Assembly: GCA_019426215.1 (NCBI GenBank)
Contig: CM033405.1
Coordinates: forward strand, 28,736,199 to 28,800,198
DNA: 64,000 nt
Direction: 5' to 3'
From: Buddleja alternifolia
Lineage: Eukaryota > Streptophyta > Magnoliopsida > Lamiales > Scrophulariaceae
The notes under the pieces are model-generated. The model saw nothing but the letters and a program-made list of their open reading frames with translations, ran no database searches and was not told the DNA's origin. Shown here in pieces: positions 1-12,425 of the stretch. Every line of letters begins with the position of its first letter. Positions within the stretch are counted from its first letter, which is position 1. A program made the translations under genes and the position numbers.

Positions 1-1991
1 CAAATAAAATTATTATCTCTCGCCACATCGTGTTCAATGAATCTGTGTTGCCCTTCTCTTCCTTCTCTACTACTAAGGACTCACCATCTTATGACTTTCT
101 CTCTCCCGATGACGACACGTCCCCTCTTCATCAACTTGCTATCTCCTCCTTTCCTCATGCTCCTCGACCGACGTTAGGCCCACCATCGGGATTCTCTCTT
201 TCCACTTCACCCGTCGTACATAACTCTCCTGGCACGTCATTTTCTTCCGTTTCCTCTTCGTCTATTCTCTTCCCCCCCTTCTGCCATGTTTCCTAGGACT
301 CGCACCTCTACTCCCGCTGTCGAACCCTCCTTGTCTACCATTTCTTCTATCCCGGCACCTCTTTCCACTCACCCTATGGTAACTCGATCCCAATCTGGCA
401 TCACTAAGCCACACTCTCTTTTTAATCTCTCGTCTTCTTCCACTATTTCTCTTCTCCCTCGTTCCTACACTCATGCTCTAAAAGATTCTCATGGGAAGGT
501 TGCTATGGATGAGGAGTTCTGCTCTCCATTCCAGTGGCACTTGGGATCATGTTCCTTGTCCTCCCAATGTTAATCTCGTTGGCTCTAAGTGGATCTTTCG
601 TCACAAATTTCGTTCAGATGGTTCTCTCGAACTACAAAGCTCGTCTAGTAGCTCGATTTCACTCAGCAACTGGGAATCGATTATGAGGATACTTTAGTCT
701 CGTTCTCAAACCTGCCACCATTCGTACCGTTCTTAGCGTTGTCGTCTCTCTCTCTCTTGGCTTTTACATCAACTTGATGTCAAAAACGCCTTTCTCCACG
801 GTCATCTTTCCGAAACCGTTGACATGAAACAACCTCGGGCTACACTAACTCTTCTTATCCTGACCATGTTTGTCTTCTTAAAAAGGCTCTGTATGGTCTC
901 AAACAAGCTCCTCGTGCGTTTCATCAACGTTTTGCTTCTTACTTATCTTCTCTCGGATTTGTTAGTAGTAAATTCAGATGCTTCTCTTTTTATTTTTTGG
1001 CATGCTTCTTCTACAACTTTTCTTCTTCTTTACGTTGATGATATCGTGCCGACAGTTTCGTCTCTTTCCCTCTTATCTAAACTTACTTCTTTTGTTTCCT
1101 CCAAGTTTGCTATGACTGATTTAGGTCTTCTTCACTGTTTTCTCAGTATCTCCATCACTCGTTCGTCTTCTGGCCTTTTTCTTTCTCAAAAAAAGTTTGC
1201 CATGGAAATTGTCACTCGTGCTAATATGACTAACTGCACCCGTCTAGACACCAGCTGATTCTCAAGCCAAGCTTTCTTTGTCTTCTTCTCCTCCTTTCTC
1301 TAATCCGACTCTCTATCGTAGTCTCGCTGGTGCTCTCCAGTATCTCACCTTTACTAGACCTGATCTCTCCTTCACGGTTCAACAACTTTGCCTTTTCATG
1401 CATGATCCTCGCGATCATCACATGACTGCTCTTGGAAGAGTGCTTCGGTATGTTCAAAGCACGGTGTCTCAGGGCCTTTCTATTTGTCCTTCATCGTCGT
1501 CTCAGCTCATTGCCTATTCCGATGTTGACTGGGCTGGTTGTCCCAATACTCGTCGTTGCACTTTCGGTTATTGTGTCTTTTTAGGTGATAATCTTATTTC
1601 CTGATCTTCTAAATGCCAACATGTCGTCTCTAGTTCTAGTGCTGAAGCTAAATAACGTGGTGTTGCCAAATGCTGTTGCTGAAGCTTCTTGGATTTGAAA
1701 TCTTTTTCTTGAGCTTCATTGTCCTCTTCGTTCTGCTACTCTTGTTTTTTTGTGACAACACAACCTCTGTTTATATTTGTTCTAACCCAGTACAACATCA
1801 AAGAACCAAACTTGTAGAACTAGATTTACATTTTGTATGAGAAAAAGTTGCTTTTGGTGATGTTCGTGTGTTGCATGTTCTATCGTCTCGTCAACTTGCT
1901 GATATTTTCACCAAGGGATTGCCATATCGTTGTTCTTTGAATTTCCTTCCAGTGTCAACGTTCGTAAACATGTCGTTTCGAATGCGGGGAG
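1..1991 (+). pseudogene. Decayed Ty1/copia pol (reverse transcriptase and RNase H)
   Basis: This is the 3' part of a copia polyprotein running in from the left edge. In order one can read a linker (about 30-290), the RT start (VGSKWIFRHK near 570), the RT active-site box YVDDIV at 1031-1048, the RT/RNase H connection (LAGALQYLTFTRPDL near 1325) and the RNase H motif around YSDVDWAGCP near 1516. The frame shifts several times, and the conserved tryptophan codon after LGDNLIS is now a TGA at about 1602, so no full polyprotein is encoded. Members of this family copy RNA into cDNA and integrate it. The 5' LTR and gag lie outside the window. The family call is firm; the number of breaks is approximate. 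Confidence 0.9.
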
Positions 1992-2141
1992 TGTTAAATA
2001 ATATGGATTAATATTAGTTTTATATTAGGTCTTATTAGTTTAGGTATATTATTGTTATTTTTCCTTCTTTATTATTCTCTTGTAATCTATATATACTTGC
2101 TTATCATTAATAATATTCTTAAGGAGATTTATATTCTAACA
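1992..2141 (+). repeat. 3' LTR of the copia element
   Basis: A 150-bp LTR starting TGTTAAATAATATGG and ending TTCTAACA, so it has the TG...CA ends and the inverted TGTTA/TAACA border. It is preceded by a purine-rich polypurine tract (GCGGGGAG, 1984-1991) and contains a TATA-like TATATATAC near 2089. The 5' partner and target duplication cannot be checked because the element runs off the left edge. Confidence 0.75.
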
Positions 2142-2525
2142 TGAACGGATGCATTTTTTAGAGAAAAGTCCCACTAAACGTTAAAATGCAAATGAGGGTG
2201 CCACCCAATCGGGCCCATATGGTCCGTATCCAACAATCTTAAACATAATTTATCTTAACTATTAAAATGTTTAAAACTTTTGTTCAAAAAAAAAAATGTT
2301 TAGAATTCATATATTGGATTGTTAAAAAATTTATGTTATGATTTATTGTTAAATTAATTGCTTTTATGTTACACATACTTAAATTAAGTTTTGACGATAT
2401 AGTTTGAATATACTTATCACATTAAATATCTTGTTTTACATATTTTCTTACACTCTAATACTAGTACATATTTCGGTGGTTGATTATTACTAGTTTATAT
2501 TATTTGTTATAATTGTGATTACTAA

Positions 2526-2695
2526 AAGGACAAATGTTACTTATAATCCCTAAACAATGCGTTTGTCTCACTTACGTTTCTAAACTAAAGTTTGTTACGC
2601 TATTGTCTTAAAGGAATAATAAACTTTAGTTTAGGCCGGGACATAAGTGAGACAAACATAATAGTTTACACGGACTATAAGTGACATTTGTCCTT
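2526..2695. mobile_element. Small foldback MITE
   Basis: A 170-bp element made almost entirely of two inverted arms of about 70 bp, beginning AAGGACAAATGTTACTTATA and ending in its near complement. It is flanked by a 5-bp direct repeat, ACTAA (2521-2525 and 2696-2700). There is no coding capacity. The superfamily is not certain. Confidence 0.65.
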
Positions 2696-2700
2696 ACTAA

Positions 2701-3480
2701 AATTTTGAATTCATATAAGTAGACGTGTTATCATTAATTATTTTACTTATATAAGGTTCGAACTATATCGTGTCCTATCGATATAGGATAAGAAGCTCAT
2801 TAGTATTTGATAATTTTCTGAAATCCAGAACAACATATAACAACAACTGATCCGAGCCAAAAGCAGCTATGGTACGTTGCGTAGGCACGCATAGTTATAT
2901 TGTGCTCAATAATATAGCTATAGCCAATATTTTTCGAGGTCAAATTGATCAATTTGGTCACTTTTAACCACTGATTTTATTATTACTAGTCAACATGGCA
3001 AAAAGGTAAAAAAGAAATTTTTATAGTAAAAATTAATTTGACAATTAAATTTTTGAACTAAAATCTAATAAATAAAATATGAAGAAGAGATTCCAAAGAA
3101 AAAAAAGGGATGAGAAATATGAACATGTGATATGAGAGAAGATGTGAGCGAAATTAGAGAATATTAGGAGAGAGAAAATATTAGAGGAGAAAAAGAAATT
3201 ATTTGGGACACTTGCCAAATTTTTGGTGGAACAATAACTTCATCAAAATTTGACAACCCAAGATCATTACTCTAGGCTACTCATGCTTTATATAATAGTA
3301 TAGACTAAATTTTGTAGGAATTGTAATAATTATTTCTAATTGTTAACTCAGCGTCATACTTCAACTGAGTCACACATGATTACAATTATAGTAGAAAAAT
3401 CCTATTTATATAAGGCTTATGTTAGCGGAGTTCCAACATTTCTCGAATTTGAAAAAATGCATATATAAATATAAGTAATT
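2701..3480. other. AT-rich intergenic DNA
   Basis: No gene or well-bounded repeat seen. It contains short A/T runs and purine-rich stretches (3090-3200) and ends where homology to the PELPK promoters begins. Confidence 0.4.
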
Positions 3481-3489
3481 CGTACCATT

Positions 3490-3915
3490 ATTATTAACGT
3501 CTTTGATGAATAAAAAATAATTAAATCTACGTTTTGATCGAGTTTTCTTAGAGTTCGCGTGAAGCTTGAGACATGTTCTTTAATTCCTCCTTCACCTTAA
3601 TTTTCTCAAATTTGCTAGGTCAATATTCGTGTTGTGTCAGTCTGGTGTCATTGTCACCTTGTTATGTCCGCACACCAAACATGTTATATATGATAGAAAA
3701 ACTAGGGTATAACTTTAAGTATTAATATATACCACTGAGAAGCTGACCTACTTTTCACTGTCACACCCTTATTCCACCAACCAAACCAAAGCTTTAGACG
3801 TTTCTCCACATTGAATGTCTATATAAACTCAAAAACCAAATCTTTTCCATGCATCCCTCATTGATAGATTCAACACTTAAAATCAAAGAGAAAAGATTTG
3901 CTCATATCAAACAAT
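3490..3915 (+). promoter_or_regulatory. PELPK copy 1 promoter, duplicated block
   Basis: About 430 bp upstream of the ATG is recognisably the same sequence as upstream of copies 2 (about 12005-12425) and 3 (about 17150-17564). Shared stretches include CACCAAACATGTTAT, a CCACCAACCAA-type element and the core TCTATATAAAC at 3818-3828. The TATA core sits 98 bp before the ATG here and 102 bp in the other two copies. Confidence 0.7.
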
Positions 3916-4470
3916 ATGGCATATGATCATTTCCGCCCCTCATTTTTCTTGTTACTACTCATTACATCATCATTAACTGGAAACACGATTCAGGCTGAGG
4001 CTCGCCACCTCCTTGAATCAGCCTTGCCCGAGATTCCCAAGTCCGAAATTCCTTTGCCACAAATTCCATCTTTACCAAAATCCGAACTACCAACACTTCC
4101 GAAACCCGAGCTGCCAACTTTACCTAAGCCCGAGCTCCCGACGTTGCCTAAGCCCGAGCTTCCAGTTTTGCCAAAACCGGAGCTTCCAGCAGGATTGCCA
4201 AAACCAGAGTTGCCATCATTATCGAAGGCTGAGTTGCCAAAACCTGAAGTTCCAACATTACCGAAGCCCCAAATTCCAGAACTGCCAAAACTTGAAGTTC
4301 CAACATTGCCGAAGCCCCAAATTCCAGAACTGCCAAAACTTGAAGTTCCAACATTGCCAAAGCCTGAGTTGCCAACTCTCCAGAAGCCCGAATTGCCTAA
4401 GCTGCCTGAGCTCCCAAAGTTGCCAGAACTACCTAAGCCTACATTGCCCGAAGTGCCTAAATCCCCTTGA
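3916..4470 (+). CDS. PELPK repeat cell-wall protein, copy 1
   Basis: A 184-residue secreted repeat protein of the PELPK family (compare Arabidopsis PELPK1, a cell-wall-associated Pro/Glu/Leu/Lys repeat protein). The signal peptide is about residues 1-29 (hydrophobic FFLLLLIT, then IQAEA), followed by the family's RHLLESALPE motif. The rest is degenerate pentapeptides of the type PELPK, PTLPK and PEVPK. The start is the ATG at 3916, because MAYDHFRPSF aligns with the starts of the other two copies; the upstream in-frame TTG is not used. A 48-bp unit encoding KPQIPELPKLEVPTLP is repeated exactly at 4263-4310 and 4311-4358, showing expansion of the array. There is no intron. The family links to cell-wall growth and stress responses are known from Arabidopsis; the function here is inferred. 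Confidence 0.9.
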   Translation: MAYDHFRPSFFLLLLITSSLTGNTIQAEARHLLESALPEIPKSEIPLPQIPSLPKSELPTLPKPELPTLPKPELPTLPKPELPVLPKPELPAGLPKPELPSLSKAELPKPEVPTLPKPQIPELPKLEVPTLPKPQIPELPKLEVPTLPKPELPTLQKPELPKLPELPKLPELPKPTLPEVPKSP

Positions 4471-5093
4471 TTTTTGTACCGATTAAGAAGAAGGATTTTG
4501 TTCAGAATTCATTCAGCACGCTTGATCATGTAGTTCTTGTGCTTGTCTACTTGTTTTCTTAATTGTTCGTGATCGCATCGAACATTATTTGTTTAGCAGT
4601 TTTTTATTTATCTGTATTGTGTACGTAGTACTTATATATATTTCGTGGTTGCTTGTGTTGCTCTTGATTTCTTGTTTTTATTGTCATGAATTCCATTTTC
4701 TGCAATCTACTATAATTGATCATGCTTTCAAAATATTTTTCTTTTTTTTTTATGCTAAATGACAAATCAAGCTACTTGATACTCAACTTAAGATAAATCG
4801 TGGAAAGCTCGTTCGAGTTTGGTTCATTAACATATATATATATATATATTAAATCAAATTTGAACAACTTTTTGTATCCATTAAGTTTTAAAGCTATGTT
4901 CGAATTCGACTACATTAGTAAAAAATGATAAAACATGAGAAAAAAAAAGTCAAGCTACTCGAGCTTAACTTGTGGTCGATTCGATTAAAGCTCAACTCGA
5001 TTAATAATATTCAAATCAATCCCAAATACAAATTTTGAAGCACGATGAAATTGAACTTGTTCGACTCGACTCAATTCTTTTACTACCCTAGCT
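4471..5093 (+). other. PELPK copy 1 3' flank (duplicated)
   Basis: The 3' UTR and downstream DNA match copy 2. The block around TTGTCATGAATTCCATTTTC (about 4680) recurs near 13100, and the AT-rich block 4780-5050 (TAAAACATGAGAAA, CAAATTTTGAAGCACGATGA) recurs at 15165-15395. In copy 2 the two blocks are now separated by an hAT insertion. Confidence 0.6.
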
Positions 5094-5098
5094 ATAGG

Positions 5099-7844
5099 CG
5101 TGACGCCTCCCGCATGTTTTAGTAGTAATTTTGATGATCTTCACCTTTAGATGTTTCAGTTGGAGTGAATAAGTATAATTAATTTGATATCGTATTCCTT
5201 TCATATAACTGTCGATATTGAGTTCTCAAACCTCGAGGGCCGCCACGAATTAAGATGAAGACGTAGTAGAAGATAAATTAATGTTCTGGGATTTCATTAA
5301 TTTTAGGATTTATAGACTAAATTGGGAATTCCATAAAGTATTGGGATTAAATTATGACCTTTAAAGTATTAAGTAATTAACACAATTGTAATTTTTGAAG
5401 ATGGATTAAATGAGATAAATAAAGAAAATGAAAGAGAGAACCAACCTGGAGCTTGGACGTGTCGAGCCAAGGGAGTTGCTAGACAACTCCTTGCCACCTC
5501 TTGCTACTAATTATATATACACAATACATAATACAATATATACACAAACGTTTGTTCAATTCCACCACAACCAGTGGTACGCCCCTTTCCTTCTTATTCA
5601 TTTTCTGCACTTTTAATTGATAGAATTTTTTTTATGCAATCTTAATTAGTTTTAGTGTTTAACAACCTTGATTCAATTATTGAGTTTAACTTCTGACACC
5701 AAACTAATTGTTGCTGTTGAGTGGTATTTCTAATTAGTTAACCTAATTAAGTATTAAGTATGAATAATTCACCCATGTTAATTAAGCATGCTAGTAATTA
5801 CAACTAAATATTTTAATCAAATTATAGAGTATGTGAATATGAGGTTAATTGTAACTGTTTCAATTGAGATAAATTTGAATTGGAAGTGGAAATGGAGCCT
5901 TTGAAACAGAAAGTAGCATGTGGATAATTGAGTTGGAAATTGGGATATGAATTTACACCAAGTATATGAGTTGAGGGGATTGACATTTGGACCGGTGTTG
6001 AGCTTCGTAAAAGTAGTGGAGCAACTCATTTTCTATGCAACTTCCCCTTCATTGTTCAATGTAGGCCATCAATTAGACCTCAATGATTCCGTGAGATACC
6101 ATTTCATGTTAGATACTAGTTCATGCTATCATCACTATTAATGTACTATCCTTAGGCATGTTGGATATCTGCCTCAATAATTACAAACTAATCTTCACAT
6201 CATTTATATGTCACCCACCTAAACTAAAGTCCCTAGCTGTTTAGCTATCTTGTTTACTCAATAATTACTTAAGTTGTCTATAAATAGCTATGTATCCATT
6301 ATCTACTAGTTGGTACTCAATGTAAACTAAAAATAGTCTATCTTAATGGTTTGTAATTCATTGAATTGATAGATGAGTATCTAACAACAATCTATTGTTA
6401 CTAATTCAAGCCAAGTAAATAATTATATTGACTTTGTGAATCACTAATCTATTTAAATGGGTAATTGAATCATGTAGTTAAATAATCATAAGGTACAATG
6501 AATTTTATAGTAGACTCTAGAACATAGATGTGTTATAATGAAAAGATTGATTGTCTTGTTTAATATGTCTACTCGTTTCTAGGTTTACATGCCTAGCATC
6601 ACATGTTTCGTAAAAGCTTTGGGCCATGGGATTAACATGGTGATAAATTACGTTTGACATACTGTGAGTGATTTATTTATTTATTAGTTTACTTTAAACT
6701 GTAATATTTAGTGTCATTGTCATTCATGTAGCTAGGACCATATCATAAACGTGAGTTATCTAAATTATCAAACATACTCATTTATATAGCCCAGGTGTCG
6801 TATTTTATCGCACCTTGGGACAGTGACATCATATTGATCTTTGTTGGATATTGAAATGCGTAAAGTCTCCTACTGGTATGGGACAGTAAGGAGACAGACC
6901 GCAATTGTTGTGACATGTTGATATCAGCCTGGCGTAGTAATTTATATCGCCTGTGCACGAAATGTGATGTTATCTTGCTTATATGAATCTTTATACAGAT
7001 TATGGATTGAATATGGGCCCAATTGCGGCATGGAGGTTGTGACCCTTGTGGGCAACATCGGGCTTGTCGTAATGGTTGGTCACAGCCCCATGGTTACCGA
7101 TTCCCCTCCTACGCATGGACATGAGCGTATCATGGCGATGGGGTCGTAGATGTAGACATGTATGCGGGCATGTCAGTTTGTTAGCAAGGTTACTCCTTAC
7201 ATTTGGCGGATAAGATAGTTATTCTGAAGCGGGGGTCATAAAGAGGTTGTCAACAGAACCGTATTCTTCATTATTTGATAAACCTCAATTGGAAGTGACG
7301 AATCTAAGTGCTACACAGTGACACAATATCAGAGACCACTATGAGTGACTCTAGTGTTTTGATGAGGCAAATCCGGTGGTAGCCATCTCTAGAATCCCTC
7401 ACTAACGATTGGGTGTCATGCGTTATCAACTTTCCTTATTCATTGATGATTATTGCACTGTTTGATTGATATCATATTATTTTGACTATTCATCATGAGA
7501 TTGAGATTCATATGTTACAATGTTCATGGATAACTTCGCACTTGCACACACCGTGTTCACTGGGTATAGTAGCCCATCATTCGTGTTTCCCCTTCCCCAG
7601 GGTATAGATGAAGAATGTTGACCAATTGATACATCCTATTTAGGGTTATGGACTCACTCAGGTGTCGTAAAGAGAGATATTAACTAGTTTGAGTTATATT
7701 CAATTGGATAGATGTATCACAAATTCAGTTCCTATTTCATTAATGTTTTTATACTTTTGATTTTGTAGATCTCTGAACCACATGATTAGATTATTGGATG
7801 TTTCTGGTGATTCGATTGCCAGGCACGTGAAGTAGGGTGTGACA
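5099..7844. mobile_element. Solo LTR, 2.7 kb
   Basis: A non-coding block that ends GGGTGTGACA and begins CGTGACGCCTCCCGC, which looks like a TG start mutated at its first base. It is flanked by the 5-bp direct repeat ATAGG (5094-5098 and 7845-7849). These are the marks of an LTR left after recombination between the two LTRs of an element. No reading frame resembles gag or pol. The TG/CA ends plus the target duplication support the call; the retrotransposon lineage is unknown. Confidence 0.65.
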
Positions 7845-7849
7845 ATAGG

Positions 7850-8748
7850 GAATACTTAGTGCTTGGCTTCTAATGATCGATTCATATTCAGTTCATATTC
7901 ATACACACAATATTTGTTTTCTCTGATGGACTTATTTTTTATAATTTACAAAGGTTAGGTACTCGGGTGTAAAAGTTAATGGCCTGTGTGCCAAAATACT
8001 CCAGCCGACATAAGTTGTGGTTGAAAATATTTTTTGCCCTATTTATATATACTCTATATAAAACTTTCCCTATCAAATAAAACATATGTAATTCCTAAAT
8101 TTATATTTTGTTTGACCCTCTAAGTCATTTATTGCAATTTTTAGTGAAATTGAATTCAAATAACTTTTAGATTTAAAGTAGCATCAAACATATAATTCTA
8201 ATTTATTTCAAAAACCTGGTGCAATGGATAAATAATAGGATTATGAATTTTAAACCTTTTAGTGAACAAAAGTAGTGTTACGTATTTATCATAATTTTTC
8301 TTCTTCTTTTATTCCTTAAAAAAAAAGAAGCATTGAGCTAATAATAAATTTTAAAAATGAAAAAAAGTAAATTGTTTAATTGTGTATACTTCGTTATGAC
8401 CCAGAAAAAATTACTCTACAAAATGATTGACAAATTAAATAATTATACTCAAACAAAAACTACGTAGAATTTCAATTATTTTATTATTAACAAATTTTCT
8501 CTTGGATAAGTTTTCTAGATAAATCTTTCATCATAAAAAAGAACAACTTTCACCACTCTAACATTATATTTTATAAATGAGAATTTGAAAACAATTGGAA
8601 ATTAATATAATTCTTTAATAAAAGTAAGTTTGAAGTAACCTTTATCTTATTTTAATTTGTTCGTTGAAAACTGAAATTGATTAAATCTCATGTTGTAATA
8701 ATTGTACGAACCTTCTCTCTTAGTGATGGCTTAGCCCCACCAAACTTT
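7850..8748. other. AT-rich intergenic DNA
   Basis: About 0.9 kb with no credible gene, promoter or bounded repeat. Confidence 0.4.
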
Positions 8749-9127
8749 TAAGACTCTGACTCTGTTTGTTTGCCATAGAATGAAATCCAAGTTGGGAATT
8801 CGAGATCTGGTAATCAGATTTTCAATTATCTGATTCCATAATAGTGTTTGGTTATGTCTACAAAACATAATAAAGATTTTTTTTTAATGTTTAGTTCATG
8901 CACGTTTAGTAAGAAATGAAATGAAAATTTTCTAAATTAACCTTATCTTTTAGTTAATTTAATTGTATACATTGTGTCACCTAAGCTTGTGAACTTTTTG
9001 TATTAAAAAAGTTAATATATTTTTATACTAACTGTAATATTGTATGCATAATTAATATTTAAACACTAATTATTAAAGCAATAAACTAATTTGACTGTGA
9101 CACGTCAAAACAATTAATGGGTCCAAA

Positions 9128-9337
9128 ATGTGAAGTACGAACAATAGATTACTGTAAATATATATAAATATATATATATATATTTATATAAATACACACA
9201 CATATATATTATGTAAAATTAATAAAGATTAAATTGAAATATATGATTATATATATGCATTGTACTAAAATATATAAATATATATATATATACACACACA
9301 TGTGAAGTACGAACAATAGATTACTGTAAATATATAT
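9128..9337. repeat. Direct duplication of a 38-bp segment
   Basis: The string ATGTGAAGTACGAACAATAG and its continuation into a TA microsatellite occur at 9128-9165 and again at 9300-9337, separated by TA-rich DNA. This looks like a slippage or repair duplication. Confidence 0.7.
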
Positions 9338-9356
9338 ATATATATATATATGTTAT

Positions 9357-11361
9357 GGGTCAAATGCATCCCTATACTTTAGGTAAGATATAAGACCCAA
9401 TCTAAACCATTTGTACCATTTCATCCCAAGGTCCATAGTTAAAACCATTATTTCGGTTTTAATCTTTAATTTAATGATGATAGGGGTATTTTACTCAATA
9501 GATCTAACAAACCCATGCAAATAATATGCAGGATCAAAATCAAATCCCTTATTATACGCAATAACAGATTTCTCTTCCCTTTTTAATTATGCCTTCCCAT
9601 GTCAGCTTCCAGAAAGTTACGATTGAATCTTAAATTCATATTCAATTCATATATCGTCAATTCATCATCGGCAATTGCAACTCGGAATAATCAACAATTC
9701 AACATCAATATAAGATATAACAGATTCTTTTTCTCCAATTGATTTTTTCTTTCCAATTAAAATTCGATCAGTTCTCAACTTACTGTGTATTTACAGTAGA
9801 TGCTAGACCCTCTTGACTTGCAGAATCATTGGCCATGGCTGAAAGAAAAGAAAAAGAAAAAGAAAGTGGAAGCTATGGTAGGAATAATTGGCCATGTCAT
9901 ATTCGTAGTGTTGGTCGGCATTACATACATACATACAAAATAGAAGAAGACAAGCAGAGAAGAAAGGAAGAAGGGGAAGAAAACATCACAATTAGTGATT
10001 TTAAACCATCATACAATAGCTTATAACACATTATACAGTAGCTTATAAACCATTATACAGTAAATACAACGATGATATACAGTGTGTGATTAGTAACATA
10101 CAATTAGTGATTTCAAACCATTATACAGTATCTTATAAATAATTATACAGTATGTTATAACACATTATATAGTATCTTACAACCCATTATACAATGTGTG
10201 TTTATACATCATATAGTTACAATCTCATTTTACCCCTCAAGTGGAAGGAGATGTGAAGAAGTATCTATACAAAGTGCAGGTCATGATGTGCAGTTCGTAT
10301 TAAAGTACTTTGTGAATGTGAATCATAGTTTGATTATTAATATAGAATGAGAGTTGTATGTATATATTTAGAACTGACTACAAATAGAATATGCACTGTA
10401 ATATAAACTTTTATATTATTATTTTTTGTGAAATAATATCAACAGAAATCTTAATTAGGTAGGGAATTTGTCAGGCACATATCTTCGTGCTTAAGTGAAC
10501 AAAGTATTCAGATTATAATGACCTGGCTAATCAACATTATACAATAGCTAATTAATCCATTATACAATAGTTAATAAACAAATATATAGTAAATACAATG
10601 GTGATATACATTGTGTGATTAATGACATACAATTAGTGATTTCAAACCATTATACAGTATCTTATAAACCACTATACAATATATTATAACACATTATACA
10701 GTATCTTACAACCAATTATATAGTGTGTGTATACATCATACAATTACAATCTTATAAACTATTATACAGTATATTATAACCCAATATACAGTATCATATA
10801 ATCCATTATACAGTATATCTACTCAATTTCCTTTTTTTGGCACCGATACTGAGAGTCGGTCAAATACTTCGTCGTCGGTTGAATTAATAAGCACTGCCAA
10901 AGTGCTCAAACAATTATACTATACTACTACTACTTAATACTTATTAAAGAAGAAATAAAGGTGGAGAAGAAGAAGAAGTTGATTCCTGATTGCACCTCTA
11001 GTTTTTTCTGATCTGAAACAGAGCAATTTAATTTCAATTGATGGCCGTCGCCGCCACTTCTCAATTGAATGAATTGATTATATAATTTGATTGAGTTAAA
11101 TTTGGCAACAAATTGAGAGATTATATGGGAGGTTTTTGTGCGTTTCAAATTGAGAGATTTTAGGGAGGTTTTGTGCCCTTTTTTTTTGTAGGTGGATGCT
11201 GTATAATGGCGTAATTTATCTATTATACCCCTGATCCAATTGGAATCAATTGTCCCGCCTGTTTTTTGCTTCTTTTTTGGACTGTTGGATTTAATGGATC
11301 CAATGGTATAGATTGGGTCTTATATCTTATCTAATATAGGGTGTGTATTAGATCTTGACCC
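9357..11361. mobile_element. Nested TIR element, MULE-like, non-coding
   Basis: Inverted termini of about 55 bp: left GGGTCAAATGCATCCCTATA..., right ending ...AGATCTTGACCC. The shared core GATATAAGACCCAATCTA is present in both arms (left about 9388-9405). It inserted into a TA-repeat tract, so the target duplication is not readable. The inside contains many degenerate copies of a roughly 20-bp unit, CATTATACAGTATCTTATAA, in two clusters (about 10005-10215 and 10535-10815). There is no credible coding sequence. Confidence 0.6.
10005..10815. repeat. Two clusters of a degenerate ~20-bp repeat
   Basis: The core CATTATACAGTA followed by CTTATAA recurs more than a dozen times. The two clusters are related to each other over about 200 bp, including the shared string GTGATTTCAAACCATTATAC, and are separated by about 320 bp of unique DNA. 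Confidence 0.75.
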
Positions 11362-12004
11362 TATATATATATATATATATATTTAGATAAATACACACAC
11401 ATACACACACACACACATACATATAATATATATATGTTATAATCATGTAAATAATATATTTCAATATAAAAGCTATATATGTAAATTATATAAATACAAA
11501 TATACAATATATTAATTTATATGATATTTTTCCTTATATGATGAAATATAATAATTATATATATATATATATATATAAATTTTATATATTGATATAAAAA
11601 AAAGACATAATAAGGTGAATAATAATATCGTAGCAAGTTTTATTTTCAGATTTCCTTGAAAAGGGAACAAGAAACTCTAAAAAAAATAAGGATTTAGATT
11701 ACTTATTTTGGGGTACAGGATTTCCTGTTTTGAGAAATCTGATTCTTTTCCCATAATTTAAGCAATGTTACCCAACCCTATAATCTGATATCAGGGAATC
11801 AGATTCTCAATTTGGATTCCATTCGTTGGCAAACACACAGATCCTAAACTGGATCGGTCTATGGTTAAGGTTATATTAGAAGAGTCCTATTTACTTTTGG
11901 GCTATATTAGAGAGGCTCAATCCTTCTCTAATTTAAAAAAAATGCTATAATTATAGATAATTTTTTTTGACACTAATAATAATAGTTAATTGATTACTGA
12001 TATC

Positions 12005-12425
12005 TTTGATGAATAAAATACACGCACTTCTCTAGAATTTCCTTGAGTTTCCTTGAAGCATGAATGCAATTCAAATCTTCCCTCACTTAATTATTTCAAA
12101 ATTGCTGCATCTTCTTTCTTTTTGCTAAATATATCGCTGCATATGCGTAGCTGTATTGTGTCGTCTCTTGTCATTTTCACCTTGTTAATCCGGACACCAA
12201 ACATGTTATGACTCAAGATACAAAACTAAGATATGATTGGAAGTAATGTATACCAGAAGTTGAACTACACACCCGTCTCCCACCAACCAAGCCAAATTTT
12301 TAGACGTTTCTCCACATCGAATGTCTATATAAACTAGAAAACCAAATTTATCACTCATTAACAGATTCAACACTTTAATCAAAGAATACTTTTTCTCGTT
12401 CATTTAACACACACTTTCTCAAACA
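12005..12425 (+). promoter_or_regulatory. PELPK copy 2 promoter, duplicated block
   Basis: Homologous to the copy 1 and copy 3 promoters. TATA core TCTATATAAAC at 12324-12334, 102 bp before the ATG, within the shared context GACGTTTCTCCACAT. Confidence 0.7.

Larger units (their letters stand above)
8752..11844. mobile_element. TIR element with another element nested in it
   Basis: Imperfect terminal inverted repeats of about 45 bp face each other: the left end is around CTCTGTTTGTTTGCCATAGA and the right end is its near complement around CGTTGGCAAACACACAGATC. A 3-bp TAA flanks both ends (8749-8751, 11845-11847), as expected for PIF/Harbinger elements, whose ends often read near G..CTGTTTGTTT. 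No transposase is left. A separate 2.0-kb inverted-repeat element (9357-11361) accounts for most of the interior. Confidence 0.55.

Noticed and set aside
5428..5616. 62-codon frame
   Set aside because: Within a solo LTR; no family resemblance.
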